Source of the DNA: Enterococcus caccae ATCC BAA-1240
GTDB taxonomy: Bacteria > Bacillota > Bacilli > Lactobacillales > Enterococcaceae
DNA: 64,000 nucleotides
Assembly (NCBI RefSeq): GCF_000407145.1
Contig: NZ_KE136473.1
Location: 559,827 to 623,826 of the forward strand
Direction: 5' to 3'
Position numbers and translations under genes: made by a program. The notes below the pieces were generated by a model. That model was given only the letters and a program-made list of their open reading frames with translations. It searched no databases and was not told the DNA's origin. Shown one piece after another: positions 42,431 through 51,557 of this stretch. Position 1 is the stretch's first letter; each line of letters opens with the position of its first letter.

Positions 42431-42468
42431 GGTAAAGTTTCCTAGAAGAGGGAGCTTTACTTTTTTTT
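42431..42468 (+). terminator. terminator after oxidoreductase 2
   Basis: GGTAAAGTTTCC (42431-42442) pairs imperfectly with GGGAGCTTTAC (42450-42460), followed by eight T residues. Confidence 0.8.
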
Positions 42469-42523
42469 CGTCTAAGCATAAAATATTAAAGGACGCTTTA
42501 CGAAAGAGAAAAGGGAGAATGGT

Positions 42524-44359
42524 GTGAAGAAAAAATTACAAATACTCAAGAAAAAACCAGTCAAGTATTCACTGATAGTCATAGGATTACTGTTACTGGT
42601 TTTAATTAGCAACTTATATTTGCAATGGTGCCAAAACGAATTGTCGCTAGACTTAATGTTTAAGTTTGCCTTTTCATGGCATACAGAAAAATTTATTCTA
42701 GGTAGCCTAGTCTTACTGATCTTTTTACTATTCTTATGCAGTTTAGCAGGATCACTGATTCTTGGAAGTGTGCTTTACGCAATTATGATCGGTATTTTAG
42801 GTTTTGCTGATTATCAAAAAATGTTTTACCGCACAGAACCGATTTATCCAGATGATCTAAAAATGATCACTGAATTTGGTCTATTAAGAGAAATGATTGG
42901 CACGATTCCTTTCGTGATTATTTTATTGATTGCAGGAATTGGCTTATTCTTTTTCGGAAGAGCTATTTACAAAAGTCGCTTATTGTCGAAAAAAATGCAG
43001 ATTATTCGAATTTCAGGTTTGATGATTACAATGGCGTTATTGATGTATATCAGTAATTTTAACAACCCCAATAATCTATTAAGGAAAGCGTATAATGAAA
43101 CTGCTTTGTGGATTCCATATAGTCAAAAAATGAATTATTATAATACCGGCTTTATGGGCGGTTTTTTATATAACTTAAAAGTTGATGCTATGGACAAACC
43201 AGAAAACTATTCAAAAAAGACCATCGAAGATATCACAACAAAATACACAAAAACAGCTCAAAAGACAAAAGATTCATTAGAAGAGCAACCGAATATTATC
43301 TTTGTAATGAGCGAAAGTTTTTCAAATCCGCAACATTTAAACGGTGTGACCGTCAATAAAGATCCATTAAAAGCCTATTACGATATTGCTAAAACAACGT
43401 ATAGTGGTCGAATGCTCTCACAAAATTATGGTGGTGGAACCGCAAATATTGAATTTGAAGCTTTAACCAGTTTCTCTATGGAATTGTTCAATCCTCAACT
43501 GACGACACCTTATACAATGTTGATCCCGAAAATGAAAGAAATTCCGTCGATCGTTTCACTTTTAAATCAACAAGACTATCGGACAACAGCTATTCATCCG
43601 TACAATACATCAATGTATAAGCGCAAAGATGTCTATCAAACAATGGGCTTTAATCAATTTATCAGTGAAGAGACGATGAAATACACACAAACACTTGAAA
43701 ATAATCCTTATATATCCGATGAGTCGGCCTATAAAGAAGTACTAGATTTATTAAAAGAAGAGCAACATCCACAATTTGTTCATTTAGTGACGATGCAAAC
43801 CCATATGCCATACAGCGATAAATACAAGACTTCCGATTATTCTTCCCGTAGTCTAGGCAATAAAAAAGCAATCGACAGCTATATGCAAGATGTTGCCTAT
43901 AGTAGTGAAGCATTGAAACAATTTACAAACGCATTGAAAGAGCTGAAAAGACGAACCTTAGTTGTTTTTTGGGGCGATCATTTACCTAGTATCTATTCAG
44001 ATGAAATCAAGGCAGACAACGATGAAGTAAACCTGCATCAAACGGAATTTTTACTGTATGACAATCAAGGGAAACTTAGTGAAAAAAGCACCCACGATGC
44101 TATTACCAGTCCTTTTTACTTTGCTCCTTCATTATTTGAACAAAGTGGCATGGAAATGCCTGGTTTCTATCAATTATTATCGGAATTAGAAAAACAAGTA
44201 CCTGCTTTTGAAAAAAGCTTCTATTATAAAGATAAAAAATGGAATAAGTCACTTGCTCTTAATAAAGCGCAAGAAGCATTGTATGAAGACTATCGTTTGA
44301 TTCAATATGATATTGTTTCTGGCGAGCGTTACAGTTTAAAAAATGATTTTTTTAAATAA
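42524..44359 (+). CDS. LTA synthase family protein (membrane-bound phosphoglycerol transferase type)
   Basis: The 611-residue protein begins at a GTG with AAGGGAG upstream. Five membrane helices occupy about residues 14-185. The C-terminal extracellular sulfatase-like domain has 'IIFVMSESFSNP' (metal ligand Glu), 'NYGGGTANIEFEALTS' with the candidate nucleophile threonine near residue 307, and 'VVFWGDHLPSIY' with Asp and His metal ligands. It probably transfers phosphoglycerol from phosphatidylglycerol to a cell-envelope glycan. It differs from main LtaS enzymes, so it may modify another polymer. Confidence 0.86.
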   Translation: MKKKLQILKKKPVKYSLIVIGLLLLVLISNLYLQWCQNELSLDLMFKFAFSWHTEKFILGSLVLLIFLLFLCSLAGSLILGSVLYAIMIGILGFADYQKMFYRTEPIYPDDLKMITEFGLLREMIGTIPFVIILLIAGIGLFFFGRAIYKSRLLSKKMQIIRISGLMITMALLMYISNFNNPNNLLRKAYNETALWIPYSQKMNYYNTGFMGGFLYNLKVDAMDKPENYSKKTIEDITTKYTKTAQKTKDSLEEQPNIIFVMSESFSNPQHLNGVTVNKDPLKAYYDIAKTTYSGRMLSQNYGGGTANIEFEALTSFSMELFNPQLTTPYTMLIPKMKEIPSIVSLLNQQDYRTTAIHPYNTSMYKRKDVYQTMGFNQFISEETMKYTQTLENNPYISDESAYKEVLDLLKEEQHPQFVHLVTMQTHMPYSDKYKTSDYSSRSLGNKKAIDSYMQDVAYSSEALKQFTNALKELKRRTLVVFWGDHLPSIYSDEIKADNDEVNLHQTEFLLYDNQGKLSEKSTHDAITSPFYFAPSLFEQSGMEMPGFYQLLSELEKQVPAFEKSFYYKDKKWNKSLALNKAQEALYEDYRLIQYDIVSGERYSLKNDFFK

Positions 44360-44376
44360 AAAAAGGAGTACGCACG

Positions 44377-45135
44377 ATGAGTTTTAAAAAGAAAGACAAT
44401 CAGACTTACTATAACCCTATTCGACGAGCTGTCTTACAGCATCAAATGATCCAACCAGGAGATAAAGTAGCGATTGGCATGAGTGGTGGGAAAGACAGCA
44501 CAAGTTTATTGTATTTTTTAGATATGATCAGTAAACAGCAACGTTTAGGATTCGAATTTGAAATTGTTCCAATCACATTAGCAATGGGGTTTGATATGGA
44601 TATCAGCCCCTTGCAGGAATTTGTAGAAGGATTAGGCTATGAACTAGACATTGTGCCAACTAATATTGCCCAAGTTGTATTTGATATTCGAGAAGAACGC
44701 TCACCTTGTTCTCTTTGCGCTAAATTGCGTCGAGGTATTTTGTATAAGCGTGCCAAAGAAGTTGGATGCAACAAAGTGGCTTTAGGTCATCATCTGGATG
44801 ATGCCATTGAAACGTATTTTATGAACTTTTTATTTCATGGACAAATGGCAAGTTTTGACCCAATCAGTTATCTATCAAAAACGGATATCACATTAATTCG
44901 ACCACTACTTTATGTAGAAGAGAAGCAGATTATTCAGTTTATTCAAAGAGAAGAGCTTCCAGTCATTTTTAACCCGTGTCCAGTTGATAAGAAAACCAAA
45001 CGAGAAGAAATCAAGCATTTGGTTAATGAATTAGCTCAAACATATCCTGATATCAGAGAAAAATTTATTATGGGCATGGAGCAAGGAGTAGCTGAGAATT
45101 TCTGGACGAAATCGTTGCAATCAGTTGAAGACTAA
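44377..45135 (+). CDS. TtcA/TilS-like PP-loop tRNA thiolation protein
   Basis: The 252-residue protein has the ATP-pyrophosphatase PP-loop 'GMSGGKDSTSLLYFL' near residue 33, the cysteine pair 'CSLCAKLRRGILYKRA', and 'ALGHHLDDAIETYFMNFLFHG', which is the TtcA family pattern. Family members add sulfur to cytidine 32 in tRNA; the role in enterococci is inferred. A third cysteine in 'FNPCPVDKKTKR' may complete a cluster. AAAAGGAG precedes the ATG, 17 bases after the LTA-synthase-like gene. Confidence 0.86.
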   Translation: MSFKKKDNQTYYNPIRRAVLQHQMIQPGDKVAIGMSGGKDSTSLLYFLDMISKQQRLGFEFEIVPITLAMGFDMDISPLQEFVEGLGYELDIVPTNIAQVVFDIREERSPCSLCAKLRRGILYKRAKEVGCNKVALGHHLDDAIETYFMNFLFHGQMASFDPISYLSKTDITLIRPLLYVEEKQIIQFIQREELPVIFNPCPVDKKTKREEIKHLVNELAQTYPDIREKFIMGMEQGVAENFWTKSLQSVED

Positions 45136-45159
45136 TTAATGACAAAAGAAAGGGAGCAA

Positions 45160-45549
45160 ATGAAAAAATTAATCGTGTTGTTTTTGTTGGTATTGGTAGG
45201 ATGTTCAAAGGAAAAAGTACCTAAAGAGCAAGAAGAAACGGCTAAAATTGATTTTAAGTTTGAAGGAAAAAAATTAATGATCGCTAATGATTCAGAGAAG
45301 GTATTAACCGTTTTTGAATCTGAAACAACGTTTTTAATAGAAAAAAATAAAGAATGGGTTTTAACCGATAGAACGACAGGACTTCTTGCAAGATCAGGTG
45401 GTGCTTTGAGTAAGTCTGTTTACGAATATGATTTAACAAATGAACTTTCTGAAATTGATTCAAACAAAGTTAAAGTAACGGTGTACTATACACTTGGCTC
45501 AAGTGGAGCAGGTAAAACATATGCAAAAGAACTTCTCTATGAAGAATAA
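45160..45549 (+). CDS. small hypothetical lipoprotein
   Basis: The 129-residue protein begins MKKLIVLFLLVLVGCSKEKV, a short signal peptide with lipobox LVGC and lipidated cysteine 15. The mature part is hydrophilic with beta-strand character and no recognised motif. ATG at 45160 follows AAAGGGAG at short spacing; an ATG at 45139 lies before this site. It lies directly after the PP-loop gene and before a terminator. Function unknown. Confidence 0.75.
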   Translation: MKKLIVLFLLVLVGCSKEKVPKEQEETAKIDFKFEGKKLMIANDSEKVLTVFESETTFLIEKNKEWVLTDRTTGLLARSGGALSKSVYEYDLTNELSEIDSNKVKVTVYYTLGSSGAGKTYAKELLYEE

Positions 45550-45563
45550 TTCTTACATTAACG

Positions 45564-45609
45564 AAAAAGCAGAGCACCTCACGCATTAACTGCTAGGTGT
45601 TCTGCTTTT
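45564..45609. terminator. bidirectional terminator
   Basis: AAAAGCAGAGCACCT (45565-45579) pairs with AGGTGTTCTGCTTTT (45595-45609) with one G-U pair. It lies between convergent lipoprotein and epimerase genes. Confidence 0.87.
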
Positions 45610-45617
45610 ATACTCAA

Positions 45618-46586
45618 TTATTCAACACATTTTTTCAAGGTTTCTTTTATAGAAGCAACCACATCAAAATGTGTTACATTCAAAGTAGGGAATGTATCAT
45701 TAGGATCTAAATACAAATCATATTCTTGCATCATTGCTGTTTTTGTGGAATGAATCCCATGTTCCAAACCTGCTTTAGCCGCTTCAGCGTCAATGCCTTC
45801 ATAAATCGCTCGGACATCATCGTAAGAAACGACAGGGACTGTTGTTTCTTGTCCTAAAGCTTCTACCATCATTTGATAAAATTCTTGATAGCTCATATTA
45901 GTATCACCAATTGCGTAGGTGCTGCGATGTGTCCCATTTTCCATAGCGCCAACAGCTGCTTGCCCTACTTGCTCTACTGTGACCATTGCAGTGCCTCCTT
46001 TTAGTGCAGGGAAAATCGCTTGTCCTTTGATTTGATCTGTAAACATTTTCCATAACGGTTCACGGCCAGGCATGGTACCGAAGATATAAGGTAAACGTAA
46101 AGAAGTGACAGCCATACTACCGTCACCTTCAGCGAAAGCAACTTGTTCTTGTAATAAGCGCATCATCGGGTAACCTTCTAGTTTTAAGTCAGTTTCAGGT
46201 AAACGCTCAGCAAATTCTGCAAAGTAAGAACCAAAGACAACGAAATTTTTCACACCTGCTTCTTTAGCTAAATAAGCTAAACGTTGAGTTGGTAACACAT
46301 TTTCTTCATAGAAAAATTTAGAAGCAGGACTTTTTGGAACGACTCGTTCATCTGCACCAGCTGCATAAATAAATCCTTCACAACCTTCAAGCATCTTCAA
46401 AACAGCCTCATCTGTCATGTCATTGATATTTCCCAAAGTTACGGAAACATCACTAGAAAATAAATCTTCTGCGGGCATCGGCGGTAAAGAAATCGTAGCT
46501 ACTTCATAGCCTTTTTTCAATAATTCTTCCGTAGTATAATACCCTAAAAAACCAGTTCCACCTAACACAAAAATTTTTTTACTCAT
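45618..46586 (-). CDS. NAD(P)-dependent epimerase/dehydratase (SDR)
   Basis: The 322-residue protein is an atypical or extended short-chain dehydrogenase: 'FVLGGTGFLGYYTTEELLKKG' is the nucleotide-binding GxxGxxG loop, followed by 'EGFIYAAGADERVV', 'VFGSYFAEF' and 'TSLRLPYIFGTMPG'. The usual YxxxK is not obvious. AGGAGG lies eight bases before the ATG at 46586. It is divergent from a gene for a double AraC-type regulator, its likely controller. The substrate is unknown. Confidence 0.84.
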   Translation of the reverse strand: MSKKIFVLGGTGFLGYYTTEELLKKGYEVATISLPPMPAEDLFSSDVSVTLGNINDMTDEAVLKMLEGCEGFIYAAGADERVVPKSPASKFFYEENVLPTQRLAYLAKEAGVKNFVVFGSYFAEFAERLPETDLKLEGYPMMRLLQEQVAFAEGDGSMAVTSLRLPYIFGTMPGREPLWKMFTDQIKGQAIFPALKGGTAMVTVEQVGQAAVGAMENGTHRSTYAIGDTNMSYQEFYQMMVEALGQETTVPVVSYDDVRAIYEGIDAEAAKAGLEHGIHSTKTAMMQEYDLYLDPNDTFPTLNVTHFDVVASIKETLKKCVE

Positions 46587-46714
46587 GAGTAAAACCTCCT
46601 GAAATATAATTGTGATATGAATCACATGTACAATTATAGTATAATCGGAATGAAATGGAAATGTTGGACACAAGAATTATAATTCTTATCCTATTTGAAC
46701 AAAGGAGTAACGCT

Positions 46715-47929
46715 ATGAAAAACAAGCTTCCTTATACGGGCATTAATTATTATGGTTTTGAATTAACAAAAGCTGATTTTATCGTAAGAAACGAACGCTA
46801 TAAGACTGAGACGACTAAGACTAGCCGGATGTCTGTACAATTCTTTTTTATAAAAAGCGGCTCAGGAAAGATCCAAATCAATAACCAAGAATATGTTCTA
46901 CGAAAGGGCAGTGTTCTTTGGTTATTTTCATATCACGTGTACCACTTTGTTGAAATTTATGAAGAAATCCAAGCAATCACTTTTGAGCTGTCTTTAAATG
47001 TTTTGATGTTGTCTTCCTTGACCACCCGCTCAGTAGAACAACATATGAATTTTTTTGAGTATTGGGATACACCTGTACTTGAGTGTGAAGAAGCAGATTT
47101 TTCTTATGTCCTAACGATCTTTAACCATGCGCTTAAAGAATATGAACAACAAGAGCGACTCTATGATGTATCGTTGCTTGCTGATCTGTATCAGGTAATC
47201 GTTTGGTTTGAAAGAACTGCAAGACATCATTGGAACCGTGAAAAACCAATTCGTGAAATCAGCTCAAAAATTTTGTTGTATCTTCATTTTCATTATAGAG
47301 AAGAGTTGTTACTCAATGAAATAGCCGCTAAATTTAAAAGTACCCCTCAAACAATCAATCGAGGCTTAAAGAAGCTAACAGGTAAAACATTTGGAGAAAA
47401 TCTTATTGAAGTTCGTATCAATAATGCTTTAGCAATGCTAAAGTTTGAAGAGTTAGATATCGCATTTATTGCTGACTTTATTGGCTATCGGTCAGTTCCT
47501 AGTTTTAACAAACAATTTAAGGCTATGACAGGTTATTCACCTACAGAAATGAAACAAATCCGATCCTCTGACAAGAAAATAAATTCATTTCGTTTTCAAA
47601 ATAGTTTACCCTTTGAGATTTATACGTATATTAATCAACATTACAGCGAACCTATTTCGCTTCAAACTGCGGCTAAATATTTTTACTCTAGTCCGACTAA
47701 AATCGATCAAATTGTTTTAGATGAATTTTCGATGACCTTTAATGCGTTGGTAGAATATAATCGAATGCTATTTGCCCGTTCACTTTTGCTCAGTTCCTCT
47801 AAAAAAATTAGTGACATAGCTGAAGCTTGTGGGTATCGATCAATCCGAACGTTTAACCGTAACTTTTTGACCTTTTGGGGAAATACACCAAGAAAATACA
47901 AAGAGTTATTAACGATGAAAAAGAAATAA
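46715..47929 (+). CDS. transcriptional regulator with two AraC-type DNA-binding domains
   Basis: The 404-residue protein has an N-terminal cupin sensor ('QFFFIKSGSGKIQINNQEYVL'), an AraC helix-turn-helix pair at about residues 185-285 ('EELLLNEIAAKFKSTPQTI', 'IAFIADFIGYRSVPSFNKQFK') and a second at about 305-400 ('EPISLQTAAKYFYSSPTKI', 'ISDIAEACGYRSIRTFNRNFL'). Standard AraC proteins have one such domain and are about 290 residues. AAAGGAG precedes ATG 46715. It is divergent from the epimerase gene. Confidence 0.85.
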   Translation: MKNKLPYTGINYYGFELTKADFIVRNERYKTETTKTSRMSVQFFFIKSGSGKIQINNQEYVLRKGSVLWLFSYHVYHFVEIYEEIQAITFELSLNVLMLSSLTTRSVEQHMNFFEYWDTPVLECEEADFSYVLTIFNHALKEYEQQERLYDVSLLADLYQVIVWFERTARHHWNREKPIREISSKILLYLHFHYREELLLNEIAAKFKSTPQTINRGLKKLTGKTFGENLIEVRINNALAMLKFEELDIAFIADFIGYRSVPSFNKQFKAMTGYSPTEMKQIRSSDKKINSFRFQNSLPFEIYTYINQHYSEPISLQTAAKYFYSSPTKIDQIVLDEFSMTFNALVEYNRMLFARSLLLSSSKKISDIAEACGYRSIRTFNRNFLTFWGNTPRKYKELLTMKKK

Positions 47930-48044
47930 GGATGAAGCGAAAAAACAAGGAGGGATTGTGCCATTTGTCATTGATATTTCAAGGAAATAAAAGTAGGTAG
48001 TGTTGAAAATAAACTGACTATCTTACGAAAAGGGATGAGTGATT

Positions 48045-48209
48045 ATGGAAAAAGTGAAAACAATTGTAATCAGTCTTCTTGGACTAGTTGGTGCGATTCG
48101 TTTGTTTGGAGGAGGTGTCCTTTTTGCGTTTCTTTTTATTCTTTTATTTATATTGTCCGTTTTATTAGAAGCTATCACAAGCCGAAGCAAGAAAACTTCA
48201 TCTATTTAA
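48045..48209 (+). CDS. small membrane protein, 54 residues
   Basis: ATG at 48045 (AAAAGGGATGAG upstream) starts a 54-residue protein, MEKVKTIVISLLGLVGAIRL at the N-terminus, with one or two hydrophobic segments separated by a GGG turn and a basic C-terminus (SRSKKTSSI). A terminator follows 16 bases after the stop, supporting a real transcription unit. I do not recognise a family; it might be a peptide toxin or a membrane modulator. Confidence 0.6.
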   Translation: MEKVKTIVISLLGLVGAIRLFGGGVLFAFLFILLFILSVLLEAITSRSKKTSSI

Positions 48210-48224
48210 CGATCAAATCATCTT

Positions 48225-48260
48225 CCCCTGATTGGTCAGTAATTCTAGAACAATTAGGGG
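48225..48260 (+). terminator. terminator after the small membrane protein gene
   Basis: CCCCTGATTG (48225-48234) pairs with CAATTAGGGG (48251-48260) with one mismatch; ATTTTCTT follows. Confidence 0.78.
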
Positions 48261-48363
48261 ATTTTCTTGCTTAAATAGAATTAATAGAAGCTACTCCATG
48301 ATGAATCAGCTAAGTCTTTTTCAAACTAAACAGAAATTTTTCTGAAAATCAATACGATTTCAT

Positions 48364-48392
48364 TTGAAAAACACTAAAAGAACAGGTATAAT
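48364..48392 (+). promoter_or_regulatory. promoter of the manganese riboswitch transcript
   Basis: TTGAAA (48364-48369) and TATAAT (48387-48392) are 17 bases apart. The transcript should start about 48399, shortly before the riboswitch aptamer. Confidence 0.82.
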
Positions 48393-48398
48393 TAATTC

Positions 48399-48572
48399 AG
48401 CAATAATTATTGGTGAAAGACTTGTCCGTAGCCATTTTATTATTTCATGAGGGAGTAACTGGCGGCATCAGCTGCGACAACATCACCAACTCCGAAAGAA
48501 ATTTCTGGTGTTGTCTTAAACGGTGAGACTTATGTATGTTCTATTTAGCATACAGAGGTCTATTTTTTTTCG
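48399..48572 (+). ncRNA. yybP-ykoY (manganese) riboswitch with terminator
   Basis: The leader shows the family landmarks: GAGGGAGTAAC near 48450-48459, ACATCACCAACTCCGAA near 48480-48496, and AAACGGTGAGACTTATG near 48518-48534. The last part, AGACTTATGTATG (48527-48539), can also pair with CATACAGAGGTCT (48549-48561), which is followed by eight T residues. Aptamer and terminator thus compete for the same strand, so Mn(II) binding should prevent termination and turn on the ATPase downstream, as reported for yybP-ykoY elements. Confidence 0.88.
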
Positions 48573-48666
48573 TTTTGCTACGAACCAATAAGTTCAAAAA
48601 CGTGTTCGTTTCGCTATAATGAAGTAAAATAGATTTAAGTAGCTGCAAATTATAAGGAGGAAGAAC

Positions 48667-51378
48667 ATGTCAGAAGAGAAAAAGGTTCAATTATCTGAAG
48701 CGTTTTACACGCAATCGGATGAAGAGGTCTTACAAAAGTTTGATACGACAGTTGAAGGATTGTCCGATCAAGAAGCCAAAAAAAGGTTAGAGAGTTATGG
48801 CGCCAATGCGTTAGATGAGGGGAAAAAGAAATCGATCGTTGTTAAATTCTTTGAACAATTCAAAGATTTCATGATCATCGTATTACTATTTGCCGCTGTC
48901 ATTTCAGCAGTCTTCTCAGGGGACTTTGTTGATTCTATCATCATTTTACTTGTGGTGATCTTAAACGCTATCTTCGGTGTGATCCAAGAAGCCAAAGCGG
49001 AGCAAGCAATCGAAGCGTTGAAAGAAATGTCTTCACCAAATGCGAATATTCGTCGTGATGGTCACGTAATTACAGTGAAAAGTGACGAGTTAGTACCTGG
49101 AGATATTGTTTTATTAGAAGCTGGAGATGTTGTACCAGCAGACTTACGTTTGTTGGAAGCCGCTAGTCTTAAAATTGAAGAAGCAGCTTTGACTGGTGAA
49201 TCTGTACCAGTTGAAAAAGAAGCAACTGTTTTAGAAGGAACATCTGACGATATCGGTATCGGTGATCGGATCAATATGGCTTATTCTAACAGTAATGTTA
49301 CTTACGGCCGTGGAATCGGTGTAGTTGTCGGTACAGGAATGAACACAGAAGTTGGTAAAATCGCTGGCATGTTAGCCAACGAAAAAGAAACAGAAACACC
49401 ATTAAAACAAAACTTAAACCAATTAGGTAAGATGTTGACGATTGCAATCTTAGTGATTGCAGCTGTGATGTTTGTTGTGGGTATGATGAATGGTCGTACA
49501 TGGATCGATATGTTATTAACATCGATTTCATTAGCTGTTGCAGCGATTCCAGAAGGATTGCCAGCTATCGTTACGATTATTTTAGCTTTAGGAACTCAAA
49601 AGATGGCGAAGAAAAATGCTATCGTCCGCAAATTACCTGCAGTTGAGACATTAGGTAGCACAGACATTATCTGTTCTGATAAAACAGGTACTTTAACTTT
49701 AAACCAAATGACAGTTGAAGCACTTTACACAGACAATGAAGTAAAACCTGCAACAGATGCCGTTGCAATGGACAATATGGCATTAAAAATCATGAACTAT
49801 ACAAATGATACAAAAATCGCGCAAGACGGTTCGTTGATCGGTGATCCAACCGAAACAGCGCTTGTGCAATATGGTTTAGACCATGACTTCAATGTAACAG
49901 AAAAAGTTGCGGCTGAACCTCGTGTGGCTGAAATTCCATTTGATTCAGATCGTAAGTTAATGACAACTGTTCACCAATTAGCAGATGGTACATTCTTAGT
50001 CGCTGTAAAAGGTGCACCAGATGAATTACTAAAACGTTGTAAGGAAGTTTTATTAAACGGTCAAACACCAGCAATGGATGACAAACAACGTCAAGAAATT
50101 TTAACAACCAACACAAAATTAGCCAAACAAGCATTACGTGTTTTAGGGATGGCATACAAAATCGTTGATGCAGTTCCAGCTGAAATGGATTCTGATTTAG
50201 TTGAAAAAGACCTAGTATTCGCAGGGCTTGTCGGCATGATCGATCCAGAGCGTAAAGAAGCAGCGGAAGCTGTTAAAGTGGCAAAAGAAGCGGGCATTCG
50301 TCCAATCATGATCACAGGTGACCACAGAGATACAGCAGAAGCAATCGCAGCTCGTCTTGGTATTATTAAAGAGGGCGATGATGATGCCGTAATCACAGGT
50401 GCAGAACTAAACGAATTATCTGACGAAGCATTTGCTAAAGTCGTTGAAAATTATTCCGTTTATGCACGTGTTTCTCCAGAACATAAAGTACGTATCGTTA
50501 AAGCATGGCAGCAAGAAGGTAAAGTTGTAGCCATGACAGGAGACGGTGTCAATGATGCCCCAGCTCTGAAAGCAGCCGATATCGGTATTGGAATGGGGAT
50601 CACTGGTACAGAAGTATCAAAAGGTGCCTCTGATATGGTTTTAGCGGATGATAACTTCTCAACAATTATCGTAGCGGTTGAAGAAGGGCGTAAAGTCTTC
50701 TCAAATATCCAAAAAACGATTCAATACCTACTTTCTGCCAACCTTGGGGAAGTATTAACACTATTTATCGCAACAATGCTAGCTTGGGATACCTTACTAC
50801 CTGTTCACTTATTGTGGATCAACTTAGTAACCGATACCTTCCCTGCAATTGCATTAGGTGTAGAACCTGCTGAACGTGACGTGATGAGCCATGCTCCACG
50901 TGGGAAGAAATCAAACTTCTTCTCTGGTGGTGTCTTGAGTAGTGTGATTTATCAAGGGATCACGCAAGGTGCATTGACTCTGATCGTATACAAAATGGCG
51001 ATCGAATTCCCAGCTCATACAGCAGCCAATATGCCAAACTTATCTGCAACAGCATTGTATGACCTACAACATGGTGATGCGTTGACGATGGCCTTTGCAA
51101 CATTAGGCTTGATTCAATTGTTCCACGCATTTAACGTGAAGTCTATTTACCAATCAATCTTTAAAGTTGGCTTGTTTAGAAACAAATCATTTAACTGGGC
51201 TATTTTAGTATCGTTCCTATTACTTGCAGCAACGATTCTAATTCCAGGATTCAATGACTTGTTTAGCGTAACGTCGTTAGATGCTTACCAATGGGCCATT
51301 GTTGCCGGAACATCATTTGCGATTATTCCAATCGTTGAAATTGTAAAATTTGTTCAACGTAGAATGGGTAAGAGCTAA
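48667..51378 (+). CDS. P2-type cation-transporting ATPase, probably Mn2+/Ca2+ exporter
   Basis: The 903-residue protein has the actuator motif 'LTGESVPVEKE', the phosphorylated aspartate in 'CSDKTGTLT' (Asp338), nucleotide-binding 'KGAPDEL', and hinge 'MTGDGVNDAPALKAADIGIGMG'. Ten membrane helices can be placed, with PEGLP in helix 4 as in Ca2+/Mn2+ pumps. Control by a yybP-ykoY riboswitch points to Mn2+ export, as for lactococcal YoaB-like pumps. AAGGAGG precedes the ATG. Single-gene unit ended by a terminator. Confidence 0.92.
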   Translation: MSEEKKVQLSEAFYTQSDEEVLQKFDTTVEGLSDQEAKKRLESYGANALDEGKKKSIVVKFFEQFKDFMIIVLLFAAVISAVFSGDFVDSIIILLVVILNAIFGVIQEAKAEQAIEALKEMSSPNANIRRDGHVITVKSDELVPGDIVLLEAGDVVPADLRLLEAASLKIEEAALTGESVPVEKEATVLEGTSDDIGIGDRINMAYSNSNVTYGRGIGVVVGTGMNTEVGKIAGMLANEKETETPLKQNLNQLGKMLTIAILVIAAVMFVVGMMNGRTWIDMLLTSISLAVAAIPEGLPAIVTIILALGTQKMAKKNAIVRKLPAVETLGSTDIICSDKTGTLTLNQMTVEALYTDNEVKPATDAVAMDNMALKIMNYTNDTKIAQDGSLIGDPTETALVQYGLDHDFNVTEKVAAEPRVAEIPFDSDRKLMTTVHQLADGTFLVAVKGAPDELLKRCKEVLLNGQTPAMDDKQRQEILTTNTKLAKQALRVLGMAYKIVDAVPAEMDSDLVEKDLVFAGLVGMIDPERKEAAEAVKVAKEAGIRPIMITGDHRDTAEAIAARLGIIKEGDDDAVITGAELNELSDEAFAKVVENYSVYARVSPEHKVRIVKAWQQEGKVVAMTGDGVNDAPALKAADIGIGMGITGTEVSKGASDMVLADDNFSTIIVAVEEGRKVFSNIQKTIQYLLSANLGEVLTLFIATMLAWDTLLPVHLLWINLVTDTFPAIALGVEPAERDVMSHAPRGKKSNFFSGGVLSSVIYQGITQGALTLIVYKMAIEFPAHTAANMPNLSATALYDLQHGDALTMAFATLGLIQLFHAFNVKSIYQSIFKVGLFRNKSFNWAILVSFLLLAATILIPGFNDLFSVTSLDAYQWAIVAGTSFAIIPIVEIVKFVQRRMGKS

Positions 51379-51391
51379 AATAATAAGCCTG

Positions 51392-51430
51392 AAGTAGGAA
51401 TGTATCTAAGGATACGTTCCTGCTTTTTTT
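51392..51430 (+). terminator. terminator after the P-type ATPase gene
   Basis: AGTAGGAATGTATC (51393-51406) pairs with GATACGTTCCTGCT (51411-51424) with G-U pairs, followed by a run of seven T. Confidence 0.87.
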
Positions 51431-51557
51431 GTTATAGTAAAATAACTTACAAAAAAATAATTTTTTAAGGTCAAAACAAGTCAAAAAAGTGGACAAATTT
51501 TCAGATTGCGGTATTATTAATATAGATATTTAGCTTTAAACTATGGAGGTTACAGAT

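Noticed and set aside
47953-48000. Ten-codon frame GTG...TAA after CAAGGAGGGATT, before the small membrane protein gene
   Set aside because: The ribosome site is good but the frame is too short to judge and has no features; it may be chance or only a translational coupler.
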